A stretch of 64,000 nt of DNA from Patiria pectinifera (taxonomy: Eukaryota; Echinodermata; Asteroidea; Valvatida; Asterinidae): the NCBI GenBank assembly GCA_029964075.1, contig CM057135.1, forward strand, positions 22,346,863-22,410,862. Direction: 5' to 3'. The translations under genes and the position numbers were made by a program. Position 1 is the stretch's first letter; the number at the start of each line of letters is the position of its first letter. This document shows positions 33,391 to 45,029 of the stretch, in pieces. Below the pieces are notes generated by a model. It worked only from the letters and a program-made list of their open reading frames with translations. It ran no database searches and had not been told where the DNA came from.

Positions 33391-34354
33391 CCCGGGACAT
33401 ACCGTTATTTTGTTTTACCGTTTTGCATTTCCTCAAAACAAAAGCAGTAAACAAACCATTGACCGTTGTGTCGTTTTACAGTTTTGTAAAACTGTCAAAC
33501 GGTAGTAAGATCAATACGGTTTCTCTGTTTTATAAGTTCAATTAAATTTATTACAGCATAACGATCAATGATTTTTGTTTTACAGTTTTACACAAATAAC
33601 TTTGAAAAACAGCAAAACGGTCAGTATGGAATACAGACTGGTTTTTTTTTTTATTTCAGTGCCATAGTGAGCAGTCCGTGGTGCATTTTGTGGTGCTGGG
33701 CAAGGGGATGGCGGATGACCATGCTTTACATGAAAAAGTGTTACCTCGGCATACTGCGTGGTGTGATTCCTGGCGTGACCCTGACCCCCTTCAGGCTCAC
33801 GCGATTCAGTTGGTGGGGCTTAAAGAGTTGCAAGCATAAAATAATGGCGCTGGAAAACTCCGAGGGAGTACATTACTTTTACAATGGATACAGGATGGTA
33901 ATACGTTTGAAGAAGTTGCAGATATTTGAAGGAAATTGAAGTTCGGCGCGGCTCTTCAATAGCCAGTTCGAAAACCATGTCGTACGTTGAGAACGAAATG
34001 TGCGGAGGGTTATTTGGGTCCCAGGCAATGACTCGATCGCATGAGGACGTATTAACATGCCTAGCTGCATTGCTTAATTGCCGAACCTAAATAAAAAAAA
34101 TGGTCGACAGGACTATTGACCGTTTCTCATTGTCATGTTCTTGTAAAACAACACACCTAATAAATGAAGCAACTAACCGTTTATTGCTTTCAACAATTAA
34201 GAAAAACAACAAAAATGTCATTGGTTTTTTGTGACCTAATACCGTTTGACCGTTTTACAAAATTGTAAAACGAAAAAACGGTCAACGATGCGTTTACTGT
34301 TTTTGTTTTTGATGAAATCCATAACGGTAAAACGAAATAACGGTATGTCCCGGG
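33391..34354. mobile_element. 964-bp TIR element with CCGTTTTAC motifs
   Basis: Near-perfect inverted ends: CCCGGGACATACCGTTATTT continuing through TGTTTTACCGTT, then the mirror image at the right. CCGTTTTAC, GTAAAACGG and variants recur at least eight times in the outer 250 bp on each side. Target duplication is unclear. The middle holds an exon-like piece (33660-33839). Confidence 0.88.
33660..33839 (+). CDS. exon-like piece inside the TIR element
   Basis: A pyrimidine run and TTATTTCAG precede 60 in-frame codons ending TAA at 33837. The peptide contains VVHFVVLGKGMADDHALHEK and HTAWCDSWRDPDPLQAHAIQ. Base composition is far richer in G+C than the rest of the element. I do not recognise it. 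It has no start codon of its own, so if real it would be a terminal exon, either carried from a host gene or left from the element's own transposase. Other frames are shorter or less protein-like. Confidence 0.4.
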   Translation, partial: CHSEQSVVHFVVLGKGMADDHALHEKVLPRHTAWCDSWRDPDPLQAHAIQLVGLKELQA

Positions 34355-34680
34355 ATTATCGTAGCGCAGAATCCGCAGATTCCAACGCCAGATTGTTTGC
34401 GGTTTACATTATTATGCCAACATTATGACAGTTACTTGCGAATTACAAAAAAAATTAAATCTGAAGATAATGGTGACATCTTTATAAAAATTCCTAAGTT
34501 CCCAAGGTTTTGTCCAAATCTCAAGGAGTGGCCAAGTCGTCAGATCACGCAACATCGACTTCGCGTAGCTGCAAGCTGAATTTAAACCCAATTGAAAACA
34601 CAATTCAGCCACTTTTGATTTGAACTCGAGATCCTACAATGTTGTTTTCTCAGAATATACCGCTTAGGTTAGTTGTTCAG

Positions 34681-35035
34681 CACCCTTCTTTAGATTATGA
34701 GAACGTTTGCTTTCAACGAATAAAATGCACAACTTAATACAAATGTCGGACTATATATTTGAATTGCAAAATGGTATGATTATCATCGCTCTGCAAAACC
34801 TGGATATTTCCACTTGGAAAGGCCAGCTTTTGCCTTGCGATAATTAATACTCCACCCATACACCCTTCTTTAGATTATGAAAACGTTTGCTTTAAACGAA
34901 CAAAATGAACAAATTACAAATGATGGACTATATCTTTGAATTTCACAATGGTAGGTATATCATCACTCGGCAATATCTGGATATTTCCAGTTGGAAAAGT
35001 CCAGCCTTCCTTGAAATAATTAATATTCCACAAAT
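34681..35035 (+). repeat. tandem duplication, 180-bp unit x 2
   Basis: Both units begin CACCCTTCTTTAGATTATGA and contain 'aacgtttgctt', 'ggactatat.tttgaatt' and 'ctggatatttcca.ttggaaa'. Units start at 34681 and 34861. Divergence is moderate with short indels. Nothing coding. Confidence 0.9.
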
Positions 35036-35097
35036 ATTACTATGATAGTATTTGTCTACTTTTTTCCTCTCCCTCCCTTCCCCGTCCTCATCTGCTT

Positions 35098-35403
35098 CTA
35101 TTTTGATTTGACACTCATCCCCTCCTCCTCTTTCTCTTCCTCTTTAACTTCCTCCCCTTCCTCTTCCGCTTTCTCTGTCGGATTTGACCCAATTGAATTG
35201 CCTTCTAGCAATTCTGTGTTTATGGAAATAGAAAGTAAAACAATAGTTATCCATAAGAGAAGCAAAAGTAATTTTCGAGGCGCCTCATGTGTTTCTTTTT
35301 TTGTTTCTGCTAACCTCATTTTTTTGCGACACTTTTTCACCAAAACTATCACAGCTCTCACAAAATGCAGTAATGTTGACAACAGGCCAACGCAAACAAT
35401 CAC
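35098..35403 (-). CDS. small open frame with two hydrophobic segments
   Basis: 101 codons with ATG. One hydrophobic stretch is near the N-terminus (VGLLSTLLHFVRAVIVLV) and a second in the middle (LLLLLLWITIVLLSISI), followed by a glutamate/lysine-rich tail. This would suit a small membrane protein. The strand's T-rich complement could make such a pattern by chance, and there is no supporting context, so I rate it low. Confidence 0.15.
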   Translation of the reverse strand: MIVCVGLLSTLLHFVRAVIVLVKKCRKKMRLAETKKETHEAPRKLLLLLLWITIVLLSISINTELLEGNSIGSNPTEKAEEEGEEVKEEEKEEEGMSVKSK

Positions 35404-35610
35404 ACCTACACTCTTTGTAATTTAATGCATAGACGAGATTGATTTTTTTAATACCCAGACTTCCGTCAATTTTGAAAGAAAGGAGGTAATTTAACTAAAC
35501 ATGCTATGAAAATTCGCATTTAATAATCTGTGAAAACTTACTCAGTTGGAATTGACGGCGTGATTATTGTTGCATCAATTTGTATTCATCGTGCAAATTT
35601 AGTTGGCTCA

Positions 35611-35636
35611 AAGATAACACCCTAGGGTGTTATCTT
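35611..35636. repeat. 26-bp perfect palindrome
   Basis: AAGATAACACCC-TA-GGGTGTTATCTT is fully self-complementary. It lies exactly where the LINE homology begins, so it may mark the 5' truncation junction. Confidence 0.85.
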
Positions 35637-36040
35637 CGAGCAGCTGCCTTTGGAATCCACAAAATTGGGAAACTCGGAAAGTTCCTCAACCAAAGTTCCA
35701 CCGAGCGTCTAGTAAATGTTTTTGTTACGTCCCACCTTGATTACTGTAATAGTTTGTTAATAAATTCACCCATTTCCCATTTGTCGGCACTTCAACATAT
35801 CCAGAACACAGCAGCTCGTCTCATCACGCGCAAAAGGAAACATGAACACATAACCCCAATCCTTCGTGCCTACACTGGCTCCCCATTCCACAACGCATCC
35901 AGTACAATATCCTCCTTCTCACTTACAAGGCTCGGAACGGACTCGCACCCTCACACATCAAGGAACTCATCACACCCAAATTGCAAACATCTTCCATCCA
36001 TCTCCGCTCATCACCCACAGCACACATGCAACCTGCTCGT
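35637..36040 (+). mobile_element. L2/CR1-type LINE, 5' part of the remnant
   Basis: The reading frame encodes LGKFLNQSSTERLVNVFVTS, then SHLDYCNSLLINSPISHLSA and LQHIQNTAARLITRKRKHEH, a typical C-terminal part of the reverse transcriptase of L2/CR1-group LINEs. One frame shift follows near 'ctggctccccattcc'. It is truncated at the 5' end and interrupted at 36041 by Harbinger copy 2; it resumes at 43498. Confidence 0.85.
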
Positions 36041-36502
36041 GCAGCCGATTTCATGAAACTCGTCTTTTCTTACAACTCATCTTAGGACTTAAGACGAGTC
36101 CCCACTCTAAGATCGATCCTAGGTAATACACGTCCAAAGATCGATTTCACCAAACGCATCTTAAGGAAGACGCATCCGGAATACAGTTTTACAAACCGCT
36201 AATTATTGAACAAGGATGACTTTTTGCGTGCTACGGCTGTATCATGTTCGATTCGGCATTTTCATGCAACTTCGGCATTTTCATGCAACAGCCGTCGGAA
36301 ATGTACACGCGCTTGCAGTAAAATCAAGATGGCTGGTTGGCGGTTATGTTGGAGTGAAAAATTCGTCTGCTGAAAACGTCTGCTGAAATTGTCGGCTAGG
36401 TCGTTAACACTTAAATATATACGTAGAAATTGGTCAATTTTGGCTCTTCGCATTGTACAAGTTACACAACGAGGTCATTTTTGGGGGTTGTAAAAACACA
36501 TT

Positions 36503-38343
36503 TTGAGTCGCAACATCGAGTGCGTCTGTGGTGTACGTGTATATGAATCACTGTGTACACATGGAGCCAACGGCAACGTGCAGCAGCATGAACGTCAACG
36601 AAAGTGGGGGAGGTCTAGGGCCAGTAATTGGTCTCACGAAGAAATAAAAGTGTTGAGTGAATTTGTGCGGGCCTATAAACACCAGCTTATGGGTACGAGT
36701 AGCAAGTCCACAGCCAATGTGGAGAAGGTTAAAATCCACTATTGGAAAATGGCAGGGAGAGTATTGGTGGAAAAAGGAGGGGTGGAGCGACCATGGAATA
36801 AAATCAGAAAAAAGTGGCAAACCATCACCAGTCAAGCACGGTCGTACCATAGAGAAATAGAATGTAACAGAACGGGTAAGCTCATTAATTAAACAAACGT
36901 TTACGTAATATTTTATTTTTAACTTGTATTTGGGGGGGGGGGGGACTGGAAGCGATTGTCCTTCATCATAGTTTGTACATATACATGTTGCCCTCGCACC
37001 ATGGATCAGTTACGGAAAGAATGTTCCATCCTGACGCCACTTTCTCATTGTATTTTATTCAATGAAGATCAGTCCTTGCAAAACTGTTCAATAGGCATGA
37101 ATTTTGCGCTAGAAGACATGTTTCAAATACTTTGAAAATGCATTCAACTCTCCATAGACTTTGTACACAACAAAATTAGTGGCGACGGGATAATACATGC
37201 TTTCTTCTGCATTATTCATGCAGTCTCGACCCCAATAGTCATCCTTTTGTAATATTATATAACCTAGCTAGGCCTCTCACATAAAAAAAAACTTAACATG
37301 CCGGTAAACTGTTATGAAGGTGGAGGGAAATTGTACAATGGGTCCATTGAACTTGCAACACCAGCATCTGACAAAGTGAAACAGATGCGTCCTGCGATGT
37401 ATTTCACAAACCATGTCGTAAGTGCGACACGTCGGAGGTGCATTTATAGCATAACTTGGTGACTGTTTTATGTATTTAATCAGTGTACAGTAAATAGTCG
37501 TCTGATATTCAACAAAGAGTCATCGGATCTCCACTACAAATTTGTTAAAATGTAAAACAAAATGGAGGCCGTGTGATGCAATTTTAAAGGAAAACAAGCT
37601 CTCAGGGGACTGTTCAAGTCCCAAGTCTGGCAGGTCGAGTCCGAGTCACAAGAGACTCCGGTCGAGTCTGAGTCGCGAGTCGCCTTTAAAAGTTATTTGG
37701 GGAAAAAATTGAGGTACTGCTAAAACCACTCAATGTAAATGTTTCCATTTTTTCAACAGCTTTTCTCTTATTTAATGAACTGGGTATACATACAACTAAA
37801 ATGCTCTTGGAATCTGAAATTGTTCAAGTAATATTAACTTAGGTTTAATTCAGCACTGAAGGAAAAATTTTTGCAGTGAAAATACAAACGAATGACATTG
37901 TATCAAAAGTATTTACATAAAAGAAAACGTATGTACAGTAATTCAATACATCCTGGCAATTAGTAACGACTCTTAATTTAATGAATGATTTCCTAATTGT
38001 TTGTATTCAGTTTTAAGCAAACATTTTTGTGTGTTTTTTGTTTAAAGCCATCAGTTTAGGTGAAGTCGCACTTGCTGAGTCCAACCCGGCCCCTCCATCT
38101 GAGGAAGCACATCATCGACATCCAGGAATTGTTCAAGAATCAGAGGAAGTGACAACAAAAACCACAAAGGTGGACTCCATCTTGGAGATAGAGAAACAGA
38201 AGCTGGCGCTGGAACATGAGAGACTTCAGGTTGCTAAGGAGCAGCTGGAAGTTAGTAGGCAGATTTCAGGTTCACTGGGTGAAATCAGCCACAACTTCCA
38301 ACTGTTCCTTTCCAACCTGTTGCTGAGGGATCAAACTAATTAA
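36503..38343 (+). pseudogene. Harbinger Myb-like accessory protein, copy 2
   Basis: The first exon (36503 to about 36875) encodes ASNWSHEEIKVLSEFVRAYK, the W-based Myb/SANT-like fold, then KIRKKWQTITSQARSYHREI, and ends at GTAAGC. The last exon (38048-38343) follows TTTAAAG and ends with a coiled coil (EIEKQKLALEHERLQVAKEQ) and GEISHNFQLFLSNLLL. Both align by eye with copy 1 (NWSHEEVK, SQARSYHREI, SLKEISHSFQIL). The middle exon equivalent to STYELVLDAL was not found. The ATG is uncertain: the frame is open upstream of the conserved part. It is still open and less damaged than copy 1. Confidence 0.75.
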
Positions 38344-38456
38344 AGGGCTCATGAAAATTATAATGCATTTTTGTCAGGTACATATTTTGTGTAACTTTCT
38401 GCAACATTCACATCTATCATTGCCGGTCAGGCAGCGTCGCGATCCACAATCTCAGC

Positions 38457-38499
38457 TCACTGCACATTAGCCCCGTCGTCGTCATGAAGATATATATCA
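38457..38499 (-). pseudogene. possible last exon of Harbinger copy 2 transposase
   Basis: It follows a strong acceptor (TTTTTCTCTTGCCAG) and encodes a short acidic end with HDDDGANVQ and then TGA. The position, strand and HD..G pattern fit the transposase C-terminus of copy 1 (VLHDGQAHRERI), but the piece is short. Confidence 0.35.
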
Positions 38500-38879
38500 C
38501 TGGCAAGAGAAAAACTATTTGACATCCCTTTTTGGTTATTTTGTTAAAATCTGCACGTCTTTAAACATTTAAAATGTTCAAAGCTATTCCGGCCAACTGA
38601 GGGCGCTGTTGTCATAATTTCATTTCAGGAAGACACTTGTTAGTTGAAGGATATTCTGTTCAAATTATGAACCCAAATATTTGCTTATTGGAAACATCTT
38701 TGAGAAAAAAAATGCTCATTGTCTTGCTGACGCAACAAATGAATCACCACAGAAATGGAATTTACAACAGCAAAGTATCTTACTTCATTATTTTATAACA
38801 TTATGAGGTGAAGAATTCATTGCTATTTTCGGAATTAAAATTGCACTTTTGTATATACAATATTCTTATTGTGAGAAGA

Positions 38880-41800
38880 GTCACAACGGACAAACAGCAA
38901 TGTGGTCAATACGGTACCAATTTATTCACTTGAGATAGTCAAATTCAGCAGCATTAACTAACAATCACTTAAACAGCTTGTAACTAATGTTTAAATCCTT
39001 ACATCAAGGTACATCAATCAAGAGAACAAGAAATGCGCAGTCGCATAACGGGTCCCAAGGGACTACGGATATCCATACTTATTACATAAGCACAATGCTT
39101 TTAGAAGCGCCACCGCTTCTCACAACAAATCGAAGCGCAAAATCGCTTCACACAAGCTGATGACCACTATGCTGTGGATAATTCACTTATCCGCAGCACA
39201 AGAGCCCTTGGAGGGAGGGGTGGTGGATCACATGATCCATCATCACGTTAAGATGATGGACGTATTTAGCCAGCACTGGCGATAGTCGCTCGTCCGTCTG
39301 TGCTGACCCTCGCAATCAAACTTTGACAAATGGACAATCTCACCTCTCCCTCCCTGGGCTTACACCATCCATACAACCAAACACCTGGTTTTTTGTTTTG
39401 TTTATTTTTTGTGGTCGCCCGTTCACCACTATCGTCCCCAACTAGCAGCAATACTTAACTAATTAGCTATCATGGTTAGCATCTCTTTAACCAATGGCAG
39501 TAACACGGGCAAGTACATGTAGCTTACAAATTACATACAGCTGAAAACACTACTTTACGTATTTACTCACACTACTTAATTAACATACACACGCTACGTA
39601 CTTATTTTCCTTAATCACACTATGTTTTCAACGAAACTTTCTTCAACCTGTACTGGAATACTTTGCTTAAACTCAATCAATCTGGCGACAAACTTCACCC
39701 TCGTCAAGCTCAGCAATTCTATTGCTGTAAAAACAACCTTCACAATGCGGTAAATACTGTGTTTCTTGGTTTTTGGTTTGTTTTTTGTTCATGTTTTTTG
39801 GGGTTTTTTCCTTCTTTTTTTAACGCCGGGGTGTGTTAACTAAAATGTATAGCTCTAAGTTTGCCTCTTGTTTTGGCTACAAGTAGACAGACGAGTTTGG
39901 GCAAATCTGCCTGACTGAACTGACACTTTTCGTGTTTGGTTTTTTTATTGTTATGGTATGTGCCTAAGATCCACTGGTAAGGTCCACACGGGCTGGTTAG
40001 CCCAAGTGAGGCACATTTTATGTGGGGTGTGTTGCCAGGAGTGCAACTGAAAAGTCGTGAGTTAACAATTACCTCAGTTAACAATTACCGCAATTACCTC
40101 AGACAGGTGAACCCCACCCTTGAGGAATCAGTGCTAACTGTGACGTCACAATCTCTGGATGAAATATCAGCGACGTATTTTGCGACTGATAACGCTGACG
40201 TCCGGCATAATAATTAAATGACTGTCTCACTCCCTCGAGGGCTTTTTGGAAAGAATGGTAACAACCACGAGGGGATGGGTGCGTTTGCAAGAGTCTAAGT
40301 TCAAGTTCGGTGAAAAGTCTTGAAGTACATGCACCGCTTCTTCCAAACCAGTGGATCTCTGTACTGTGGCCAAGCTCGCCGTTCCTGTGCCCATCTTCCG
40401 GCCTTTAGCTTGGCGGATGAGGCTGTCCCCGCTGAGCCATATCCTCGGTACTCTGTATGAATCAAACCACAAAAGAATTTTTTGAAGTACCCATTCTAAA
40501 ATGCAACCCACAACTTTATTTACCAATGAGAAACTACGCCTTAAAAAAAACCCCATTTTTGATATCTTAGTATCCGATGATCGTCAATCACTGCATAGTA
40601 TCACAGGCCTGTCTCGTGATCACCTTTTCTGTACCCTGATATAGGCCCGGCACAAACGCGAACTGCCTAAACTGGTTCTTTGCTTATTAGTGGTAACCAA
40701 TAGGCCTCGCTCTACAAATTCGCCCTTCCAATTTTTTTCCTTGATATTTTGTGGGACCGATGCGGCTAGCAACTCCCCACGCGGTGAAAGCGGTGTGGCG
40801 GCATACGACCCGACTGGGCCGGGCATTGTAATACTACTACTACTACCGATGGTACTGGTGACAGGCAAGATTTGGGAGGGTTGTGGAAATACCTGTGGAG
40901 TGCCCGGATTACCGGCCACGCCCTCACCGCCGCCCATGCCCATCCCCAAGACGTATTGGGATTTTGCCCCCCTTGAATACCCGTATATGGTAACACGGTC
41001 TGCTCACCCGGCACGTTGACGTTGACTGCTGCTGTCGAACTGTCGCCGAATTGCTGACCACCGGTTGGCGCCGGGCTCGCTGCCGTCGTCAGTAGCCGTC
41101 CTTGGACGAGCGATGTGGGTGGGGCTGTAAGCCATCCGAAAGGTTGCTGAACAAAGGGGCGGACCAGGCTCTCCGCCGCAGTAGCCGTCACCCCGGTCGC
41201 AGCTTGAGCTTGTGTCGCCGGCGGTGCTGCTCTGCTTGGTATCGTATCCCGCTGCTGGATTGCTGGCCGACCGGCGGGACCAAACTCGGTGCCCGGGCCG
41301 TGCTCGGACCGTATATTTCCGACCCCGGCTGGCTTGCCGGCCGAGTGGTAGTGGTATCAGTCCATTTGCACCTGTAGCTACGTCCGTTGAAGGGCTTGGG
41401 GTTTGCGAGGCCTGTGGGGCGGGGTAGCCGTCGTTGGTTTGCCGACCTGCCGCTAGTATGGTTGCACGCGTCTCCCTCACCGACTCCGTCTCCGGTTGGC
41501 CTCTGTCCGTGGGAATCACGCGTCTGGCCCGCTTGGGGGGCGGCTGAACCTTACCCATCCTGTTCACCTCTGCTCGATCTGTCTCGAGTGTGACAAATGT
41601 ATGTGTTCAGTCGAGGGCTCCCGTTGATCTCGTCTGCTCGGGGCACTGTGCACGCAGAGTTATGTCCCGAGTCCCGACGCCTACTGTGATTTCTCGCACC
41701 CTTGTCGTCCGGTGAATTTTGCGGAAACGGAAGCCAGTTCTCCGCTAGATGTATTCCACCGTCAATCGAAGCGAGGGGCGGATCGCTGTCCGAAAGTTTG

Positions 41801-42140
41801 TTCCACCGAAAGGAGCGTTATACACGAGAGCTCACAAATCTTCGACTTTCTCCAGCGAACACAAAACCGAAACTGAGCGGCCTATTTGCCTTGGGAGGCA
41901 ATGCCTGCGCCCTCCAGAACCCTAAACAAAGAACTCATTTTCCCTGATCGCGCCAACATGACGCAGACCAGACCTCCAAAAAATGCTTCAGCAGTCAAGC
42001 CCTCAGGATTGCCTCACCCTCATCTGAAACCTTTCCCGAATGTCATGGCCGCCTTGTGACCTTTCACAAAAGGGCCTGCGCTCGATTTGAGCGCAAACCG
42101 TCTTTTATAGTTGCCACTGCGATTAATTCTTCTATTTGGG
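38880..42140 (-). mobile_element. tyrosine-recombinase-type retroelement (fossil)
   Basis: On the minus strand, a leader region (about 41570-42140) with a TATAAAAG box near 42112 precedes an open frame at 41004-41567 that starts MNRMGKVQPPPKRARR, a basic, proline-rich gag-like protein. Further on, 40227-40556 includes PRIWLSGDSLIRQAKGR, like the SGNH-hydrolase-type motif reported in Ngaro/DIRS-group elements. The left part (38880-39800) has many short inverted repeats. The element is broken, with several breaks, and its borders are approximate. It lies inside Harbinger copy 2 and so is younger than it. Family assignment is tentative. Confidence 0.45.
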
Positions 42141-43113
42141 CAACATGGTAAAAACTTTCACTTACTGATGTATGTATTTATAAAAAAAAATATTCTTTAA
42201 TTTAAAAGCAAGGAAAACAGTGTTTCCCCAAATTACTCTGAATTTAATGATGATGTCTGTAATAATGTACTTTGATCTGAAGCTTTTCCATAATTTATAA
42301 GTCATTTATTGCTTGTAATTTCAGATCATTGGATAGATCTAGACAGCATTGTCCAATATATTTGAAATTAATTTAATTGTGTTGCAAACAAAACATTTTA
42401 ATATTGTTGCGCCACCCACATTATTTTAAATTAGTGGAACCACTCGGATGAGAGTATAATCACTCTTCCCGGTTACAATCCCTTCCTAGCAATCCTTAAT
42501 CGGAAAGTAAACCTAAAAAGGTAACAGTATGGGGATCCTAACGCAATGGTCAATAAATAAGATTTTACAAATTTCCGTATTTTGTAAAAAATGCTTGTTT
42601 GGAGCAAATTCCGGAATCTGCCATTTAGTTATGCGGTTGTGAACACGATCCGATTAGTTGTGTATTTAACAGTTGAAAACATTATCAAACAGGGCCTAGG
42701 CCTTTGTGCAATGTAATGTAAAATGTAATGTATCGATTTTATTCTGACCTTTTTTTGACTGGGATGGTGCAAAGAAAAAAACCGATTGCCTTGTTGAGAA
42801 ATAATTATACAGCCGTTTAAATGTTTTCTGTATATAGGCCTTTTTTTCAAATCATAAACACTTCATAAATGTAGGAACATATAGAGATGCTCCCTGAAAC
42901 AACCTTGCTTTCATAGGTTAAATCGTTAGGTATGAAACAAATTCCCTATACTAATATTTGAATAATTTCTTCTCTTACGCCAAAATTTATTCAGGCTTTA
43001 TTCCCGGATCCCATCCCCGGCTATTACGGTTGCTTACTAAATGTCTGTCCGCTTTCTACAAAATTAGGCCTAAGTCTGTCATTAAAGTTTTCACTGATTG
43101 CTAATTAACTCAC
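42141..43113. other. non-coding part of Harbinger copy 2
   Basis: A+T-rich sequence with no recognised exon. It should have held the middle transposase exons on the minus strand, but none is visible here. Confidence 0.4.
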
Positions 43114-43306
43114 CCGGGTGTCGGACTCCAATTCATCTGCAACCCTTTCTAGAACTTGGAATACCCCCTGTCTTGTGAATCTATATCTCGTGAGGATTTC
43201 CTCGTCATTAAGACTGTCTAGTGGATTTCTCTCCTGTCTCGGAATAACCTCTCTCGCCTTATTGTCGCGATCCGCAAGAAAAATAAGCGAGATTGTGAAT
43301 TTCAGT
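43114..43306 (-). pseudogene. Harbinger transposase exon 1, copy 2
   Basis: The minus strand encodes LADRDNKAREVIPRQERNPL, then DSLNDEEILTRYRFTRQGVF, then VLERVADELESDTR and ends CGG/GTGAGT. It aligns with copy 1 exon 1 (LDREAGRALRRERL, LTGDEIYRRYRFTRNGI, LERVELELEHDT). No ATG is found in the expected place, where an ATA is read. With the middle exons unseen, the gene is not functional. Confidence 0.8.
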
Positions 43307-43497
43307 ATTGTACGTGTTCGCGGAGATAAGACGTCCCACGGACCGATCCTAAGTTAAGACGAGTTCGGCCGCGTTGCTAAGGAAGTTAGGACGTGTTGAA
43401 CGCGTCTTAAGTTTGGTAAAATTTATCCTGGGACGAGTCGCGAGTTGAGACGAGTTACCCTTCCTAGGACGCGTCTTAGCGTTTCGTGAAATCGGCT

Positions 43498-43820
43498 GGT
43501 TGTTCTCGTACCCATACTCGATACGCCGATCGTGCCTTCTCCGTCTGTGCTCCCAAACTTTGGAACAATCTCCCCATCGTCATACGGGATTCCCAAACTA
43601 GGGAAATTTTCAAAACCAGATTGAAAACACACCTATTTAACTCCGAGTCAACTTAGACACATAACACTTCTTTAAATGTTACACTTTATTGTATTTCATG
43701 TTTTGTTAATACCTGTATATTCTGGTACTATATACTTACGTATGTTTACTTTTTGTTAAGCGCTTAGAAACACTTCGTGTTAAGCGCTATATAAATGTTA
43801 TTTATTATTATTATTATTAT
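43498..43820 (+). mobile_element. L2/CR1-type LINE, 3' part and tail
   Basis: The frame resumes with RYADRAFSVCAPKLWNNLPI and TREIFKTRLKTHLFN, the conserved end of the L2/CR1-group protein. The 3' tail has the hairpin TTAAGCGCTTAG...TTAAGCGCTATATAAATG and a (TTA)n run, as in L2-type LINEs. It pairs with 35637-36040. Confidence 0.88.
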
Positions 43821-44076
43821 TAGAAGTTTAAGGTTTAACACCAAGTGTATCATGTACCACAACCAGTCTTTGTTGGAAATTACGTTTGTCACAAAAACCT
43901 TTTTGGGTAGTTTGCGCGTGCTAATATAATTAAATAACGGCATTTTAAAATTATCTTTATCCGTTTCAAAAACAAAACACTGTCGCATACCTCACATTCT
44001 GTCGCATTCCTCACACTTTTCCAAATGAAATCGTTTTACCTAAGACGCACTTGTTGGAGAGCCATATTGTGCCTTG

Positions 44077-45029
44077 CAGAGTTGCTGACTCGAGTCATGT
44101 GACTTGGACTCGAGTCGGACTCGAGTCGCTATTTTTGTGACTTGTGACTTGACTTGTAAATACCAGCTTTGACTTGTGACTTGACTTGGACTTGCAAACA
44201 ATGACTTGTGACTTGACTTGGGATTGCAAAAAATGACTTGTTACCAATCCAAGTCAGACGCTACTCGAGCGACCCAATACACTTTAATTAAGCTATTATA
44301 CTTATAATTAGCTTTTTCATTCCAGAAAATAGACCTCAGTGAATAAATCCAGTAAAAGGAATAGTTCCCACTAGTTTCAAAAGTTTTCAATAAGACTGTC
44401 ACAACAAACTACAGTTTTCAATGACCAATTGTCTCTTGCTTAATGTATTGGTTGAACAAACTTTGAAAGGAACCTTTCATGAAAAGAAAGCAGGCCTTTG
44501 TCAATTGCATGTAAAATACCGGATAGCCTAACCCATTGGTAGGCGTTTAGTATACATGACAATTGAACAATAAAGTGTTAGTATACTACATGTAATCGAG
44601 TGAGGAAGTCTTTTTTTCACGGTCATCTCAGCATTTATTTCTACAATGTAAAGTAAATTTATTAAAGTATACAAAGGGCTAATATCCGACGGATATGTGA
44701 TAAACTACAAGAGTAGTAATTGCAACACATTGAAAAAGGGGAATTAAGGAGGCATGTTCAAAATAACTCGTAAGTTCACGCCAGGTTAATTCTTTTAGCT
44801 TATTACAGCTGGACAAAATAATGTGCAACTTGACGTGTTCTTGGACAAAGATACTTGTGACTTGACTTGTTTTTAGACCAAATGACTTGTGACTTGACTT
44901 GTGACTGGACCTAATGATTTGTGACTTGACTTGTGACTGGACCTAATGACTTGTGACTTGACTTGGACTTGCAAACAATGACTTGTGACTTGACTTGGAC
45001 TTGCAAAAAATGACTCGCTGCCACCTCTG
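44077..45029. mobile_element. hAT-type non-autonomous element, 8-bp TSD
   Basis: This 953-bp element has ends CAGAGTTGCTGACTCGAGTCA and, inverted, CAGAGGTGGCAGCGAGTCA. GTGCCTTG is duplicated exactly (44069-44076 and 45030-45037). GTGACTTGACTTG(G) arrays occupy both subterminal regions; the middle is A+T-rich and non-coding. Related GACTCGAGTC-type fragments lie at 17655-17710 and 37596-37690. Confidence 0.93.

Larger units (their letters stand above)
36041..43497 (-). mobile_element. PIF/Harbinger transposon, copy 2, inserted in a LINE
   Basis: The ends are GCCGATTTCATGAAACTCGTC and, inverted, GCCGATTTCACGAAACGC. Subterminal GACGAGT/ACTCGTC-like motifs repeat at both sides. It carries a Myb-like gene on the plus strand (left) and a transposase exon on the minus strand (right): the same convergent layout as copy 1, but flipped. 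It splits the L2/CR1 LINE so that the two LINE halves read on across the gap. A 3-bp duplication is not certain. It contains a retroelement fossil (about 38880-42140). Confidence 0.85.

Noticed and set aside
41102-41593. Plus-strand open frames opposite the gag-like region
   Set aside because: GC-rich shadow frames of the minus-strand frame; no recognisable domain.
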